Shown here: positions 36,937-47,901 of the stretch, piece by piece
Layout: each line of letters begins with the position of its first letter
Position numbering within the stretch: position 1 is the first letter of the stretch
NCBI GenBank assembly: GCA_001510575.1
Contig: LNGK01000003.1
Coordinates: forward strand, 3,983,732 to 4,047,731
DNA: 64,000 nucleotides
Direction: 5' to 3'
Source of the DNA: Knoxdaviesia capensis
Taxonomy: Eukaryota > Ascomycota > Sordariomycetes > Microascales > Gondwanamycetaceae
The notes under the pieces: generated by a model
Databases searched by the model: none
Told to the model about the DNA's origin: nothing
The model's input: the letters and a program-made list of their open reading frames with translations, nothing else
Position numbers and translations under genes: made by a program

Positions 36937-39139
36937 CACCAAGGACATCTACAAAGAAGTTGCAAAGTATCCTGTGGTCCCCCCAGAAAAGATCCACGAG
37001 TACTGGCATGGTAAGCAAGTCAATCATGGCAATGACACACGGCCAGATCCAATCGGCATGGATTCACATTCCACTAACCCGACCTCCGTCTCTATTTTTC
37101 CTTTCTTTCAGCATACACAACCACTTTCCGCAAGCTAGTCGACCCAACCGCCCATCGCCTAGAGAACTTTTGGTGGCATGTCTGGGGCAGTGACCGCCGG
37201 GACCTCAGCGGCCCAACACTAGCCAGGCTATACGAAGAGATCTCGACTACTCCAACTGCATTTGTCGTGCCTCAGGTTAGTTTGCGTGTGACTTGGAATT
37301 TCTTGCCTCGCATTTTTTTTTCCTGCTCTTGTGACCCGTTGACTGAAACTAACCACTAACCCTTGGCATCCTTTGCTCTCACAGAGAACAAGAACTTCTT
37401 CGAAACCTGTCCAAGACGCTGCACATCCCGTTGCGGCCGCCATTCCTGCAGTGCAAATCCAAACACCAGACATTCCAGAAGAACCGTCGTCCGACCCGGC
37501 AGAGCCGCCCACTCCAACTTACGATGCCTCCCAGCTTCACTCCATCCTCAAAAAGGCGCCAAATCCTGAGGTGACACGTCCACGGCCAACCGCCCGGTTT
37601 GTTTCTCCGCACCACTCGCCCCCGGCCCCTTCATCCCTCGTATCTCCTCCCGCTCCCGTCCAGTCTGTGCCAGAGCAAGCTGCGCCAGAACCTATCCAGG
37701 AACCTGCGCCCGAGCCTGCGCCTGTATCCGAACCCGTCGCAGAGCCAGGCCCATCCCTAGAAAGCCTAACGTCGCATAGCTCGGCCCCACAGTCTCGAGC
37801 ATCGCCGCTACTAAAACCGTCCCGAAGCCGCAAGGTGCTTCACATACTCCCCTCCAAGAAAACGGTATCAGCTTCCAAACTCCGACCTGCTATGGCGCGA
37901 CGACAGCACACGCCAACATCCACCTCGTCGGCGCATTCGACGTCGTACCCGTCGAAGCACGCCCTCTCGACGTCTTCGTCGTCTTCGCCTCGAACCAGCT
38001 CTGACGCTCCCGTTGAGGCCGAGATGGCCAGCCCGAAGAAGAGCACACCCGTGGTGGCGACATCACCCGCTTCCCGTGTTGCTGCAGCTTCTCACGAGAG
38101 TCACAGTCAAGCTAGCACTACGGTTCCAAGAATGGAATCCCGCCAACCGGTGGTTCAAACCGCCTCTTTTGATACCCCCGCCTCTTCTTCTCCCTCGGCA
38201 CAGCGTGAGGGGCGACTGGGCCAGCCTCTCGCTCTTAGACCCACATCTACAGCCAGCAGCGCCATGCTCCCGCCCATGCGCACTGATCCGGCTCGAGCAC
38301 AACTTGTCTCAACTGGTAGCCCAAAAGCCAGCGCGATGTTATCAGCATCGCTGCTGTCACGGCCATCCGGACTAACTCACCAGTCCTTGCCGCATCATGC
38401 CGAGGCTAACCGGCCCCTCCCATCATCAGCATCACCGGTGCGACAGCCACCCATTGGCCAGCGACATGGCCTCGAAAGCTCGAGCCACCCGGTCAACAGT
38501 GGCTATATGGTTCCTCGCGGCCGAGTCCCGTCCTTTACGTCCGACACTGGATCGGCCACTACGCCGTATGGAGAGCGAGGGTCGCCGCTGAAGAATCCCT
38601 TTTCTCAGGATGCTTCGGCGGTGGCTACACGACCTCCTCTAACTTCCTCCTCGTCATCTGATCAGCAAATGCCCCGGTTTCCTCGGAGCCAGCGCACGAA
38701 GACTATCATGAATGCGATGAGACAGACCATCACCCCGCTGGCACGCTCGTACGCCGACGAGTCCGTCCTCTCAAGCAGCCCGGGGACGCCCGGCATGCCC
38801 CCCAGCTCGTGGAGAGAGACATCGGCGCGGCGGTTGTCGGGACACAGTGGCCAGTCACCCATGGGCCTCGTGTCGGTGCCCACGTCTTCGACGAACATGG
38901 TCGAGGCCCAGGGCACCTTTGTCGAGTTCAGCCGGGCTGACCAGCCGCGACCGCCGCGGCGCGAGGCGTCGGGCCACGAGGAGGACTACGGGCTGCCGCC
39001 GGTGCCGCCGACGCCGTCGGTGCTTGATCCGCGGTTCGTGCCGTCGCAGCCGAGTCCGGCGCCGAACATCCCGTTGCAGCGGACGCGGAGCCAGTTGGCG
39101 TTTATTCTGGACCGCGAGCAGATCCGGGGACGGAAGTAG
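36890..39139 (+). CDS. Uncharacterised fungal protein with conserved N-terminal domain
   Basis: Exons are 36890-37010, 37112-37275 and 37385-39139, giving 679 residues. Introns are 101 and 109 nt; the first has a CTAAC branch site. Residues 1 to about 95 look folded: a MLPPGFF start, KYPVVPPEKIHEYW, then a Trp/Arg-rich block DPTAHRLENFWWHVWGSDRR and LARLYEEIS, which reads like a short all-helical domain. I believe related proteins exist in other filamentous fungi, but I cannot name a function. From about residue 96 the protein is disordered and rich in Pro, Ser and Ala, with Glu-Pro repeats (EPAPEPAPVSEP) and many SP/TP sites. A small conserved-looking tail ends in RTRSQLAFILDREQIRGRK. The ATG at 36890 keeps the conserved block in frame; an overlapping upstream frame precedes it. 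Confidence 0.82.
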
Positions 39140-40584
39140 GTGGGGGGGGGAGAGGTGGGAGGGCAGGCGTGGGTTACGATTATAATCGTTGGTGTAGTTA
39201 GCTGGAAACGAATGAAGTGTGTTATTTCGGTTTCCGGTCGGGGGGAGAGATGAGAAGGGTGTGTTTTGATAGTTTTGTTCCGTTGTTTTATCTTGATATG
39301 TTCGCCGATTGTGATTTGGTTTGTTGTTCCGGCGTTTGGGCTTTCTGGAATGGGGTTTGTTTTTCCGAACTACTTGGCATGGAACTCGAGAGTGTGTGTA
39401 CGAAGGATCAGCCTTTTTCCTTTTTTTGGTGTAAGCTTTGGAGTTTTTTGTTCTCGGTGGTGTGTCAGTTTCTGGGGTTAACCACTGGTATGTAAGATAT
39501 ACTTTCAATGATACTCGTCCGGTGCACGGTGAGGGCTCTTCTTCCACCAGTAACATGTGTTGTGAAATGTTCTTGTGTGGGGCGGTCCGGCCGGTAGGGT
39601 TCCTGTCAAAAAGGCGGTTGCGGGGCCGGCCGGGGACAGGAAAAAGGAGATGTGCCGAGCAGGGTTTAGCGGAGGGAAAATGCGGGGTCCGGCAGCTGGC
39701 CTTAGGGTTAGATGGCAAAAAGTTGGGGTCGGGAGTGGGGGTGGATTTCCAGTGAGTGAGCTGGGAGGTGCTTGTTTGGCGGTTGGGAGGAGGGTCAATT
39801 GCACCAGAGATTGGGAGAGAGGGCATGAAGGCAGTTGGAAATACGACAACAAATGGTCAAATTCAACCGGGCCTCGTTGAAGTGAAAGTCGAGAAGATAG
39901 AGACGGGATTCCAGAAGTGCCGGTTTTCAGATGTTGTACAGCCAAAGCCGAGATTCTCCAGATGCAGAAGGAACAACCAGCCCCGCCTAGAGGGGCAAGC
40001 TGCAGACCACATGGGAAGGAGCAAACCAGGAAGCAGCACTGGAGCTTCCTGCCGGTTTCAGGTTTCGGCTTTCGTCAGCATGAGATAATCAGTTGAAGGG
40101 CTCCAGATATCGAGAAAGCCGGATAACGGGGGTTCATTTTCCTGGACTTCGACTTTCTCTTCTGTATTCCTCGATTTCCTCGATCGAAAGTCGTTCTCCA
40201 CGTCCGGAATCATCGACCAACTCCAAAGTGTATTCGCATTGCATTTTGCCCGCGCCTTCTTCAAGCCCCTCTCGCCTCGTTCTGTTCTGGTAGGTTGCGT
40301 GGTTTGGTTTGTTTCGGGGTGTGGCGGCGATCGATCGTGCGGGCGGTTTGAACAGCTCGGACGCAAGCTTTGCCTCTCCCCTCGTTTTTTTGAGCTGGTG
40401 GGGTCTTTTTGGGTGGTTTCTCCTGCGAGCACGTTACGCTCAGGGAGTATCGCCGGCCGCCACGATCGACAATCTCAGAGCTTCTCCAATCCTGGCTTCC
40501 TGTTTTCTCGGGGTTTTTCTTCAGATACAATTGACTAAGGAAACTCAGAAACACACACAGATAAACACCCCCGGAATAGCAGCC
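39140..40584. other. Intergenic, T/G-rich 3' region then promoter of the hydrolase gene
   Basis: No gene is supported in 1.4 kb. The first part is T/G-rich, like a 3' UTR. The last 400 bp are CT-rich with a possible leader intron acceptor (TTCTTCAG near 40520). Confidence 0.45.
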
Positions 40585-41439
40585 ATGTCGTCCATGCCCG
40601 CCACCGAGGAGCACAGCGCCGCCTGCTGCAACACGGCGCCGTTCATCCCGGAGTCGGAATACGTGCCGAAGGGCGCCTTCCAGGAGATTGACGGCAAGAA
40701 GACGTGTAAGTGGCCCCGATACTCCCCCGCCCCGGATCTCCGACCGCCGGGCCGGACCCCACCCCGACTCTCCCCACTGACCCACCCAACAGACGTCACC
40801 GGCCCCGACGACGCCACCAAGGGCATCTTCCTCTCGGGCGACATCTTCGGCTTCTTCCCGCAGTCCCTCGAGGGCGCCGACCTGGTCGCCTACAGCGGGC
40901 CCACCAAGTTCAAAGTCGTCTTCCCCGACCTGTTCGCCGGCCAGCCCGCCGACATCGCCTGGTACCCGCCGACCACCGCCGAGAAGCAGAAGCTGCTGGG
41001 CGGCTGGTTCGCCGTCAACACCGCCCCGCGCCTGTCCGCCATGATCCCCGGCGTCGCCGCCGCCGCCGCTGCGGCCTTCCCCCGCGTGACCGCCTGGGGC
41101 GCCCTCGGCCACTGCTTCGGCTCCAAGGTGTCGCTGCTCGCCGCCCGCGCCTCGCCCGGCCTGTTCGCCGCCGTCGTGTGCTGCCACCCCGCGGCCGTCG
41201 ACCCCGCCGACGCCGCCGGCGTCACCTTCCCCGTGTGCGTGCTGGCCTCGATGGACGAGGACAAGGCCGCTGTCTCGGCGTTCGGCGACAGGCTGGCCGG
41301 CCCCAAGCACATTGAGACCTTCGCCGACCAGATCCACGGCTGGATGGCTGCGCGGTCCAACCTGGCGGATGCGCATGTGCGCGAGGAGTATCTGCGCGGA
41401 TACGGCATTGCCGTCAAGTTCCTGTCGGAGCATGTGTAG
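40585..41439 (+). CDS. Dienelactone hydrolase family protein
   Basis: Alpha/beta-hydrolase of the dienelactone hydrolase (carboxymethylenebutenolidase) family. Exons are 40585-40705 and 40793-41439 (87-nt intron with a CTGAC branch site), giving 255 residues, the usual family size. The triad is visible: nucleophile Cys148 in GHCFG, an Asp at about 195-197 in SMDEDK, and His222 in QIHGW. The ILE/ILL-type core (GIFLSGDIFGF, VVFPDLFAG) matches the fungal branch of the family. The start has a strong context (AGCC before ATG). No targeting signal is seen, so it is probably cytosolic. The fungal members have poorly defined substrates. It converges on mccB with only 287 bp between stop codons, which makes a link to acyl or aromatic catabolism tempting but unproven. 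Confidence 0.92.
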   Translation: MSSMPATEEHSAACCNTAPFIPESEYVPKGAFQEIDGKKTCKWPRYSPAPDLRPPGRTPPRLSPLTHPTDVTGPDDATKGIFLSGDIFGFFPQSLEGADLVAYSGPTKFKVVFPDLFAGQPADIAWYPPTTAEKQKLLGGWFAVNTAPRLSAMIPGVAAAAAAAFPRVTAWGALGHCFGSKVSLLAARASPGLFAAVVCCHPAAVDPADAAGVTFPVCVLASMDEDKAAVSAFGDRLAGPKHIETFADQIHGWMAARSNLADAHVREEYLRGYGIAVKFLSEHV

Positions 41440-41726
41440 ACAGTCCCGCATTGTGGGTGGAGGAAGGAAGGAATCCCCTCCATGGCTTTTCTTTGAACCT
41501 TTATATATTGTTTTATTTATATACCAGAACTATTTCGATCCAGACACGGCACACAGATTCTCAGCACTTCCTCAAGAATGATAAATACCTTGGAGTGACG
41601 GTCCATGTGGCCAAAGCTAGACACAAATCAAAATGCAAAGCAGTGCAGTGCAGTGCAAACGCCAGAAATAACCACGGCAGAAAATGGCAAAAGGCCAAAC
41701 CAGTGAAAGAGTGCAGAATCGTCCGT

Positions 41727-42110
41727 TTACATCCGGAAGACTCCAAACTTGGTCTCGCCAGCCTTGACTTCGTTCCGGCCGGATAGTGCAGCGGCAAGGC
41801 CGAGGCCAAGGTACTGGCGGGTTTGGTCGGGCGGGATGACGCCGTCGTCCTGGAAGAGCGAGGAAGAATCAGGGTTAGAGTGGAAGAAACAAGACAAAAA
41901 CACGAAGAGAAACCTAACAAGCAAGGCCAGACGGAGAAAACACATACCCAAAGACGCGCCGATGAGTACACAGCATCGCTCTGCGCCTCAATCCGATCCT
42001 TCAGGCCGGCGTCCTTATGGCCCACGGTCTCCATCACCGCCGCCAGCTGCTCGCTGCCCATGACGCCGACGCGCGCATTCGGCCACATCCACAGGAAGCG
42101 CGGCGAGTAG

Positions 42111-42142
<32 letters not shown>

Positions 42143-43785
42143 GTACGAGCCGCCGACCACCACGGTGAACTTGGGCACGTCGGCACAGGCGACGGCGGTG
42201 ACCAGCTTGGCGCCGTGCTTGGCAATGCCGCCGCGCTCGGCGGCCGACCCGACCATGAAGCCGGAGATGTTCTGCAGGAACACGAGCGGGATGCCGCGCT
42301 GCGTGCACAGCTCGACAAAGTGCGCGCCCTTGACCGCGGACGCCGCGAACAGGATGCCGTCGTTCGCCACAATGCCGACGCGGTGGCCGTGGATGTGGGC
42401 GAAGCCGGTCACGAGCGTCGGGCCAAAGTCGCGCTTGAACTCGGCCAGGGCCGAGCCGTCGACGATGCGCGCGATCACCTCGCGGATGGCGAGCGGCTTG
42501 CGCAGGTTCGTGCTGGCGATGCCGGCCAGCTCGGACGCCGCGTACAGCGGCTCGGCGTAGGGCTTCGCGGCGGCCGCGGCCAGTGCGGGCACGGCGGCGC
42601 CGGTCGGCCAGTTGAGGTTGCTCACGCAGCGGCGGGCGAGCACGAGCGCGTGGGCATCGTCGACCGCCAGGTAGTCGGTCACGCCCGACTCGGACGAGTG
42701 CATGCGGCCGCCGCCCAGCTCTTCGGCGGTGACCTCCTCGCCGGTGGCCGCTTTGACGAGCGGCGGGCCGGCCAGGAAGATGTGGCCCTGGTCCTGCACG
42801 ATGATCGACTCGTCGCTCATGGCCGGCACGTAGGCGCCGCCGGCGGTGCACGGGCCCATGACCACGGAGATCTGCGGGATGCCCTGCGCGCTCATGCGCG
42901 CCTGGTTGTAGAAGATGCGGCCGAAGTGGTCGCGGTCGGGGAACACGTCGGCTTGGTGCGGCAGGTTCGCGCCGCCGCTGTCGACGAGGTAGATGCATCT
43001 AGACGGGGAGGGGGGAGGGGAAGTTAGTTGACTGAGGAACGGGGTGCGTATGTGTGAACAGAGACTCACGGCAGCTTGTTCTGCTGCGCAACCTCCTGGG
43101 CGCGCAGGTGCTTCTTCACGGTGATCGGGTAGTACGTGCCGCCCTTGACGGTGCTATCATTCGCCACAATCACACACGTCACGCCCTCGACCACGCCGAC
43201 CCCGGTAATGATGCCGCCCGCCGGCACGTCGGCCTCGGGGTACAGCTCGTGGCCGGCGAACGGCGACAGCTCGAGAAACGTGGTGCCGGGGTCGACCAGC
43301 GCGGTGATGCGGTCGCGCGGCAGCATCTTGTTGCGGGCCAGGTGCTTGTCACGGGCTTTCGGCGGGCCGCCCTGCAGCACGTGGCGGGTCAGCGCGGCCA
43401 TGCGCTCGGTCACCGCCGCCATGTGCTCGGCGTTCTCGCGGAACTCGGGCGACGACGGGTCGACGGCGGTGCCCAGCACCGAGATGGTCGAGGCGGCCTG
43501 CTGCGCGGATGTGAAGGTTGCGGCGGTGCGGCGGGCGGCCGGCGTCGGGGTCGCGAGAAGCCGGCGGGGGGTGGTGGTGGTGCGCATGGACGGGGGAGAG
43601 GATGCGGAGGCTGTTGAGAGGCCCCGGCGGCCGGCACTGGCGGGGGAAGTGGAGCCGGAGATGTGGGCCGCGTTGGATGCGCTGTGTGCCGGAACACCCG
43701 ACGATGCCCGGAGCGATGCGGAGACCGACTGGGAGAGTCGTCGTGACAGCATCATCGCGTCGGTGGGTGGTCGGTGCATCGGCAT
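41727..43785 (-). CDS. mccB: 3-Methylcrotonyl-CoA carboxylase beta subunit, mitochondrial
   Basis: Carboxyltransferase subunit of the biotin enzyme that converts 3-methylcrotonyl-CoA to 3-methylglutaconyl-CoA in leucine breakdown. Exons in transcript order are 43785-43070, 42998-41948 and 41849-41727, giving 629 residues; introns are 71 and 98 nt, the second with a CTAAC branch site. The acyl-CoA carboxyltransferase fold is evident from LVDSGGANLPHQADVFPD, VVMGPCTAGGAYVPAMSDE, GGSYGAGNYGMCGRAYSPR and the C-terminal VIPPDQTRQYLGL, all diagnostic of MCC beta rather than propionyl-CoA carboxylase. The N-terminus of about 80 residues is Ser/Arg/Ala-rich, as in a mitochondrial presequence. The first in-frame ATG was used; a start at the later MMLSRR would also leave a targeting signal. 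The gene is divergent from ivdA, the preceding enzyme in the pathway. Confidence 0.96.
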
Positions 43786-44625
43786 TGTTGAAGGGAGGGA
43801 GAGACGGTGTTTGTTACGTGTGCCTGGAGGCGGAGGCTTCGTCGATTCGCAGCCGGGCTTAGAGGATTGGAGCTAGAAAAAAGGATCACGGACGACGAGA
43901 AAGGCCACACTTCCAAAAATCCCCGAAAATCCTAACGTGCAGCACAGAACTGACAGTGTGGAAGAAGAAGAGAAAATGAAGCCGAAAATCGTCATGATGG
44001 GAGAGAACTCAATTGTCTTGGTTTGAGTGGACCTTGCTCGGCTATTAGTGCACCCCATACAACAACCGGCAAATCCACTAACAGCCACCACCATAGCCGA
44101 CGGCTTGCCCGCAAAAACATGGAGAGCCGTGGAAAGCCGCGCTGAACCGCTCCCCCATGTGCCGTCTGGGGAAGTTGGGAAGGCACGATCTGCAGCAGAG
44201 CTCCTTTCCTCTTTTTTGGCCCTTCCCACAAAAAAAGCCAATCGTCCCTTGTCCCTCGGCTTTAGATTGAGGGAAGGACCTTTTCTCGATGACATAACCC
44301 GGGACTCTCGATCTTGTTGTCCTCGTAATTCTTTTCCTGTTCCTTTTTGTCTGCTTCTCTTTCTTTGCTCCGTGACGCCTCTCTCTCGAGTCTTGTTTGC
44401 TTGTTTGCTTGTTGTTCTCATCTCGTCTGATTCCGGAACCTCGGCTCCCTTGAATTCCGCAGTCTCCCTTCCCTCTTTTGCCATCTGCAGCTTTGCACTC
44501 TTCGTGATCACGGCGCTGTCTTTCTTGGTCTCTTCCCAGTATCCTCCGTACTCTTTTTTTTTTTTTTTGCCCCTCTGGATCTTGCCCTCTCCGCACCTTC
44601 CAACCCCTCCCTCGCTCCTTCCACA
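43786..44625. promoter_or_regulatory. Shared divergent promoter region of mccB and ivdA
   Basis: These 840 bp separate the start codons of two consecutive leucine-catabolic enzymes, so co-regulation through shared sites is plausible. The ivdA-proximal half is CT-rich with a T15 run (44554-44568). One inverted CCG-N6-CGG pair lies at 44433-44444, of the kind bound by Zn2Cys6 activators. No bound factor can be named from sequence. Confidence 0.6.
44433..44444. promoter_or_regulatory. CCG-N6-CGG inverted triplet, candidate Zn2Cys6 site
   Basis: A CCG and a CGG are separated by six bases, inside the mccB-ivdA promoter and 182 bp upstream of the ivdA ATG. The spacing fits the general class of fungal binuclear cluster sites. 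A single match in GC-rich DNA may be chance. Confidence 0.25.
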
Positions 44626-46052
44626 ATGGCCTCCGCCTTCCGATCGCCCGTAGCGCGCCGGGCCGCCCAGCTCCGCACGCCGGCTTTCACCTCCGGCCTT
44701 CCGCACCCCTCCACCACCCCCCGCCACCTCCCCGCCGCGCTCACATCCGCACCACACGGCTGCCACCGCCGCCACCACTCAACCAACAAGCACCCGCAGA
44801 ACTTTGAGCCGCCGTCGCAGGCCGACCTGGCGGACCTCCGCGACCGCGTGCAAGACTTCACGCGGCGCGAGATCCCCGAGACCGTGGCCGCCCACACCGA
44901 CAAGTCCAACGCCTTCCCGCCCGACATGTGGCTGAAGCTGGGCGACGCCGGCCTGCTGGGCATCACCGCCGACGAGGACGTCGGCGGGCTGGCCATGGGG
45001 TACCAGGCGCACTGCATCGTGCTGGAGGAGCTGTCGCGCGCGTCCGGGTCGATTGCGCTGAGCTACGCGGCCCACTCGCAGCTGTGCGTGAACCAGCTGC
45101 AGCTCAACGGCAGCGCAGCGCAGAAGGCGCGCTTCCTGCCCGGGCTGGTCGCCGGCTCGTCGGTCGGCGCGCTGGCCATGTCGGAGACCGGCGCCGGGTC
45201 GGACGTGGTCAGCATGCGCACCGCCGCCGTGCCGGTCGACGGCGGCTGGCTGCTGTCCGGCTCGAAGATGTGGATCACCAACGGGCCCGACGCCGACGTC
45301 ATCGTGGTGTACGCCAAGACCGCGCCGCACGCCGCGCCGTCCAAGGGCATCACCGCCTTCATCGTCGAGACCCGGAACGCCGCCGGCTTTGCCTGCGCCC
45401 GCAAGCTCGACAAGATGGGCATGCGCGGGAGCAACACCGGCGAGCTGACCTTCGACAACGTGTTCGTGCCCGCCGAGAACGTGCTGGGCGCCGTCAACGG
45501 CGGCGTGCGCGTGCTGATGGAGGGCCTCGACCTCGAGCGCCTGGTGCTGAGCGCCGGCCCGCTCGGCCTGATGCAGGCCGCCCTCGACGTCGCCCTGCCG
45601 TTCGCCCACACGCGCAAGCAGTTCGGCGCGCCCATCGCCCACAACCAGTTCGTGCAGGGCAAGCTGGCCGACATGTACACCAAGCTGCAGGCGTCGCGCG
45701 GCTTCACCTACGCCACCGCCCGCGCCGTCGACGAGTCCGGCGTCGTGCGCACCCAGGACTGCGCCGGCGCCATTCTGTACGCTGCCGAGCGCGCCACCGA
45801 GTGCGCGCTTGATTGCATCCAGGTCCTCGGCGGCATGGGCTACACTGAGGAGATGCCGGCGTCACGCATCTTGCGAGAGTAAGTCTTCCATCCTTCGTGT
45901 CCAGCCACCCCACTGTGCTGTGTGATGCTAACTTCATATCTTCGTTCAGCGCAAAACTCTACGAAATCGGCGCTGGAACCTCGGAGATTCGCCGCATGGT
46001 CATCGGCCGCGCATTCAACAAGGAATATGCCCATTTCTCTACTGGCCTATAA
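44626..46052 (+). CDS. ivdA: Isovaleryl-CoA dehydrogenase, mitochondrial
   Basis: FAD flavoprotein that oxidises isovaleryl-CoA to 3-methylcrotonyl-CoA, the substrate of the neighbouring MCC. Exons are 44626-45878 and 45950-46052 (71-nt intron, CTAAC branch site), giving 451 residues. An Arg-rich, acid-poor leader of about 50 residues ends near RRHHSTN, consistent with mitochondrial import. Acyl-CoA dehydrogenase signatures follow: MSETGAGSDVVSM and WITNGPDADVIVVYAKT in the middle domain, then QVLGGMGYTEEMPASRILRDAKLYEIGAGTSEI at the C-terminus (given here in overlapping pieces of the family pattern). GLDLERLVLSAGPLG carries Glu304, which sits where isovaleryl-CoA dehydrogenase, unlike most relatives, places its catalytic base. 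The start has ACA before ATGG. The divergent arrangement with mccB supports the assignment. Confidence 0.96.
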
Positions 46053-46483
46053 TAGCTTGGCCGTCATTGAAGTTTTGTTTACATTTATCTACTCTTGTTC
46101 ACCAGCTGGGAAACGGAATGCATCTGCGAGTGTCGTTGTTGCAAACAGACATGTCGCCCTTTTTTACGCACAGCAATACAGTACATGTATATATATATGT
46201 CAAATATATTATCTACTAAAGAAATCATTCTGGAAGCCATTGACTGCAGCTCCGGGCTCATAAGGTGAAAACAGAGCTCTGGGGTATTATGGATACTATC
46301 TCTCGCCATCAGCAATTCAGCGACGGGTATCACAGTTAGCTGTGAACGCCTCGACAACCCCTCTTCCCCAGCTTCATATAGCTATCATGTACTTTAGGTC
46401 CTGCGAACCCAACCATCTAACACAAATTCATCCCCCACCGTCACTCACAGCAGTATATCGCCAGGGGAAACTCCACAAAGTAC
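46053..46483. other. Convergent 3' intergenic region
   Basis: Nothing is recognised between the stop codons of ivdA and the RGS gene. A TATATATATG stretch near 46190 is the only marked feature. Confidence 0.5.
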
Positions 46484-47901
46484 TCAGTAGAACCGCCCGT
46501 GAGGAAACGTCATGAAGATCCCCGCCACCACCAGCGACACAACCGCCGCTATCCCCGCCGACTGCAGCACAATAGCATCCTGCACCCGGCGCATCCCCCG
46601 CTCCCGGATCCCCACCTCATGGTCAAACACCTTGTCAATGAACCGGCGTTTCTCGTGGCGCGCCGCCCACACGTCCGCCGAGTAGTTATTCGCCGGCCCG
46701 AACGGGTTGAACGCTTTGCTGTCCTTATCGGCAACTTGCTCCTCGTCCGTGTACCGCTCCCACGGCCGGATGTGACGCCGCCGCCGCGCATACATGAACA
46801 GGCACATGCCGCGGTGTGCGGTGATCACCACAGTCAAGCCCAAGAGCCAGCCAATAGCACCCAGGAACCGCCATGGCCGCGGCAACTCGCTCAGGGTGAG
46901 CAGCATGGTGGCCAAAGTCCCAGCCAAAGTGATAAAGATCCCCACTGCCCGCATCACTGTGAGCCGCGCTTCGTTGCAGTTCTTCACTGTCCACCTGACA
47001 AAGTCCGGGTGCGATCTCCGGCGTAGAGCTTCGTCGGCGTTATCAAACAGTCTCTTTAGTGCCGCCGGGTGTATGCTGTACGACAGTGAATGGAGGACGG
47101 TCTTTTGATCCCGGTAAGATATATTAAGCTGCCGTCTGGCCCCGTTCATGATATATGTTGCTATGACGCGGTCGATCTCTTTGTGAAATACCTGAATCTC
47201 TTCCTCGCCTACAGCTCCAATATGTCAGTAGGTAGCTCATTCACTCATTAAATCGGGTCTAGATTCGCGGATGTTTGACTTACGTTCATCAGCATGCGAC
47301 TTTGTGGGTGCATCATCTCCGGTCTGAGTGTGGAGAGTAGAGCCGGTCATGGCCGATGTTGTGGAGCTCGGAGTGTCACAAGACAACCTCCGGTCTTGTT
47401 TCCCAGGCGAAGCCGGCGGTGTGATGGCAGAAGATTGTGGGGTATTCGATTTGCTCGGGGCTTTGAGAGCTTTGGGCTTTTCGCTCTTGCGAATCATCTC
47501 ACTGGTGACAACCGCTCGAGGCCGGGGAATCTTCAGGTACGCATCCTGGGACGCCAACACCCTGAAGCGCTTTGTATAGTCTTGGTACCACATCCAGAAC
47601 TGCAGGTTCTCGGCCGACCGCTCAACGTATATCAAGTAGTCCATGAACTCTCGTTTTGTGCAGGGCTATGAATTTGTCCACAGGATGGTCAGTTTCATGG
47701 TGTTACTGAACCTCGTCTCACCCCAGCTCTAGGACAGTGACTTACATGACGAGTCTCGTCATCCAAGATTCTCTCGAAACTCAAACTGGCCGGGATGTCC
47801 TTGGAGCATGTCTTCCAGTCGGCGAACCGCGCTGGCTTCTTCTCTTCATCTCCCGGCTTCGCCGTCGAAGGTGCCGGACATAGAGCAAATGTTGACGCCA
47901 T
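46484..47901 (-). CDS. RGS-domain membrane protein, Rax1-like
   Basis: Exons in transcript order are 47901-47746, 47665-47284 and 47208-46484, giving 420 residues; introns are 80 and 75 nt. An RGS-like domain is split by a Ser/Pro-rich insert. Its first half is SFERILDDETRHPCTKREF and YLIYVERSAENLQFWMWY; the second half is EIQVFHKEIDRVIATYIMNG up to FDNADEALRRRSHPDFVRW. Three hydrophobic segments follow at about residues 266-285, 293-311 and 393-413. RGS plus C-terminal membrane spans is the layout of yeast Rax1 and of Rax1/RgsD-type regulators in Aspergillus. A role in G-protein signalling or polarity is inferred from that layout. Whether it accelerates G-alpha GTP hydrolysis cannot be told. 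The chosen ATG is the only in-frame one before the domain that avoids a hydrophobic 5' extension without family character. Confidence 0.85.

Noticed and set aside
42015..43617. Long open frames on the plus strand and in a second minus frame over mccB, and similar ones antisense to ivdA
   Set aside because: Composition artefacts of GC-rich codons; the sense frames encode unmistakable enzymes.
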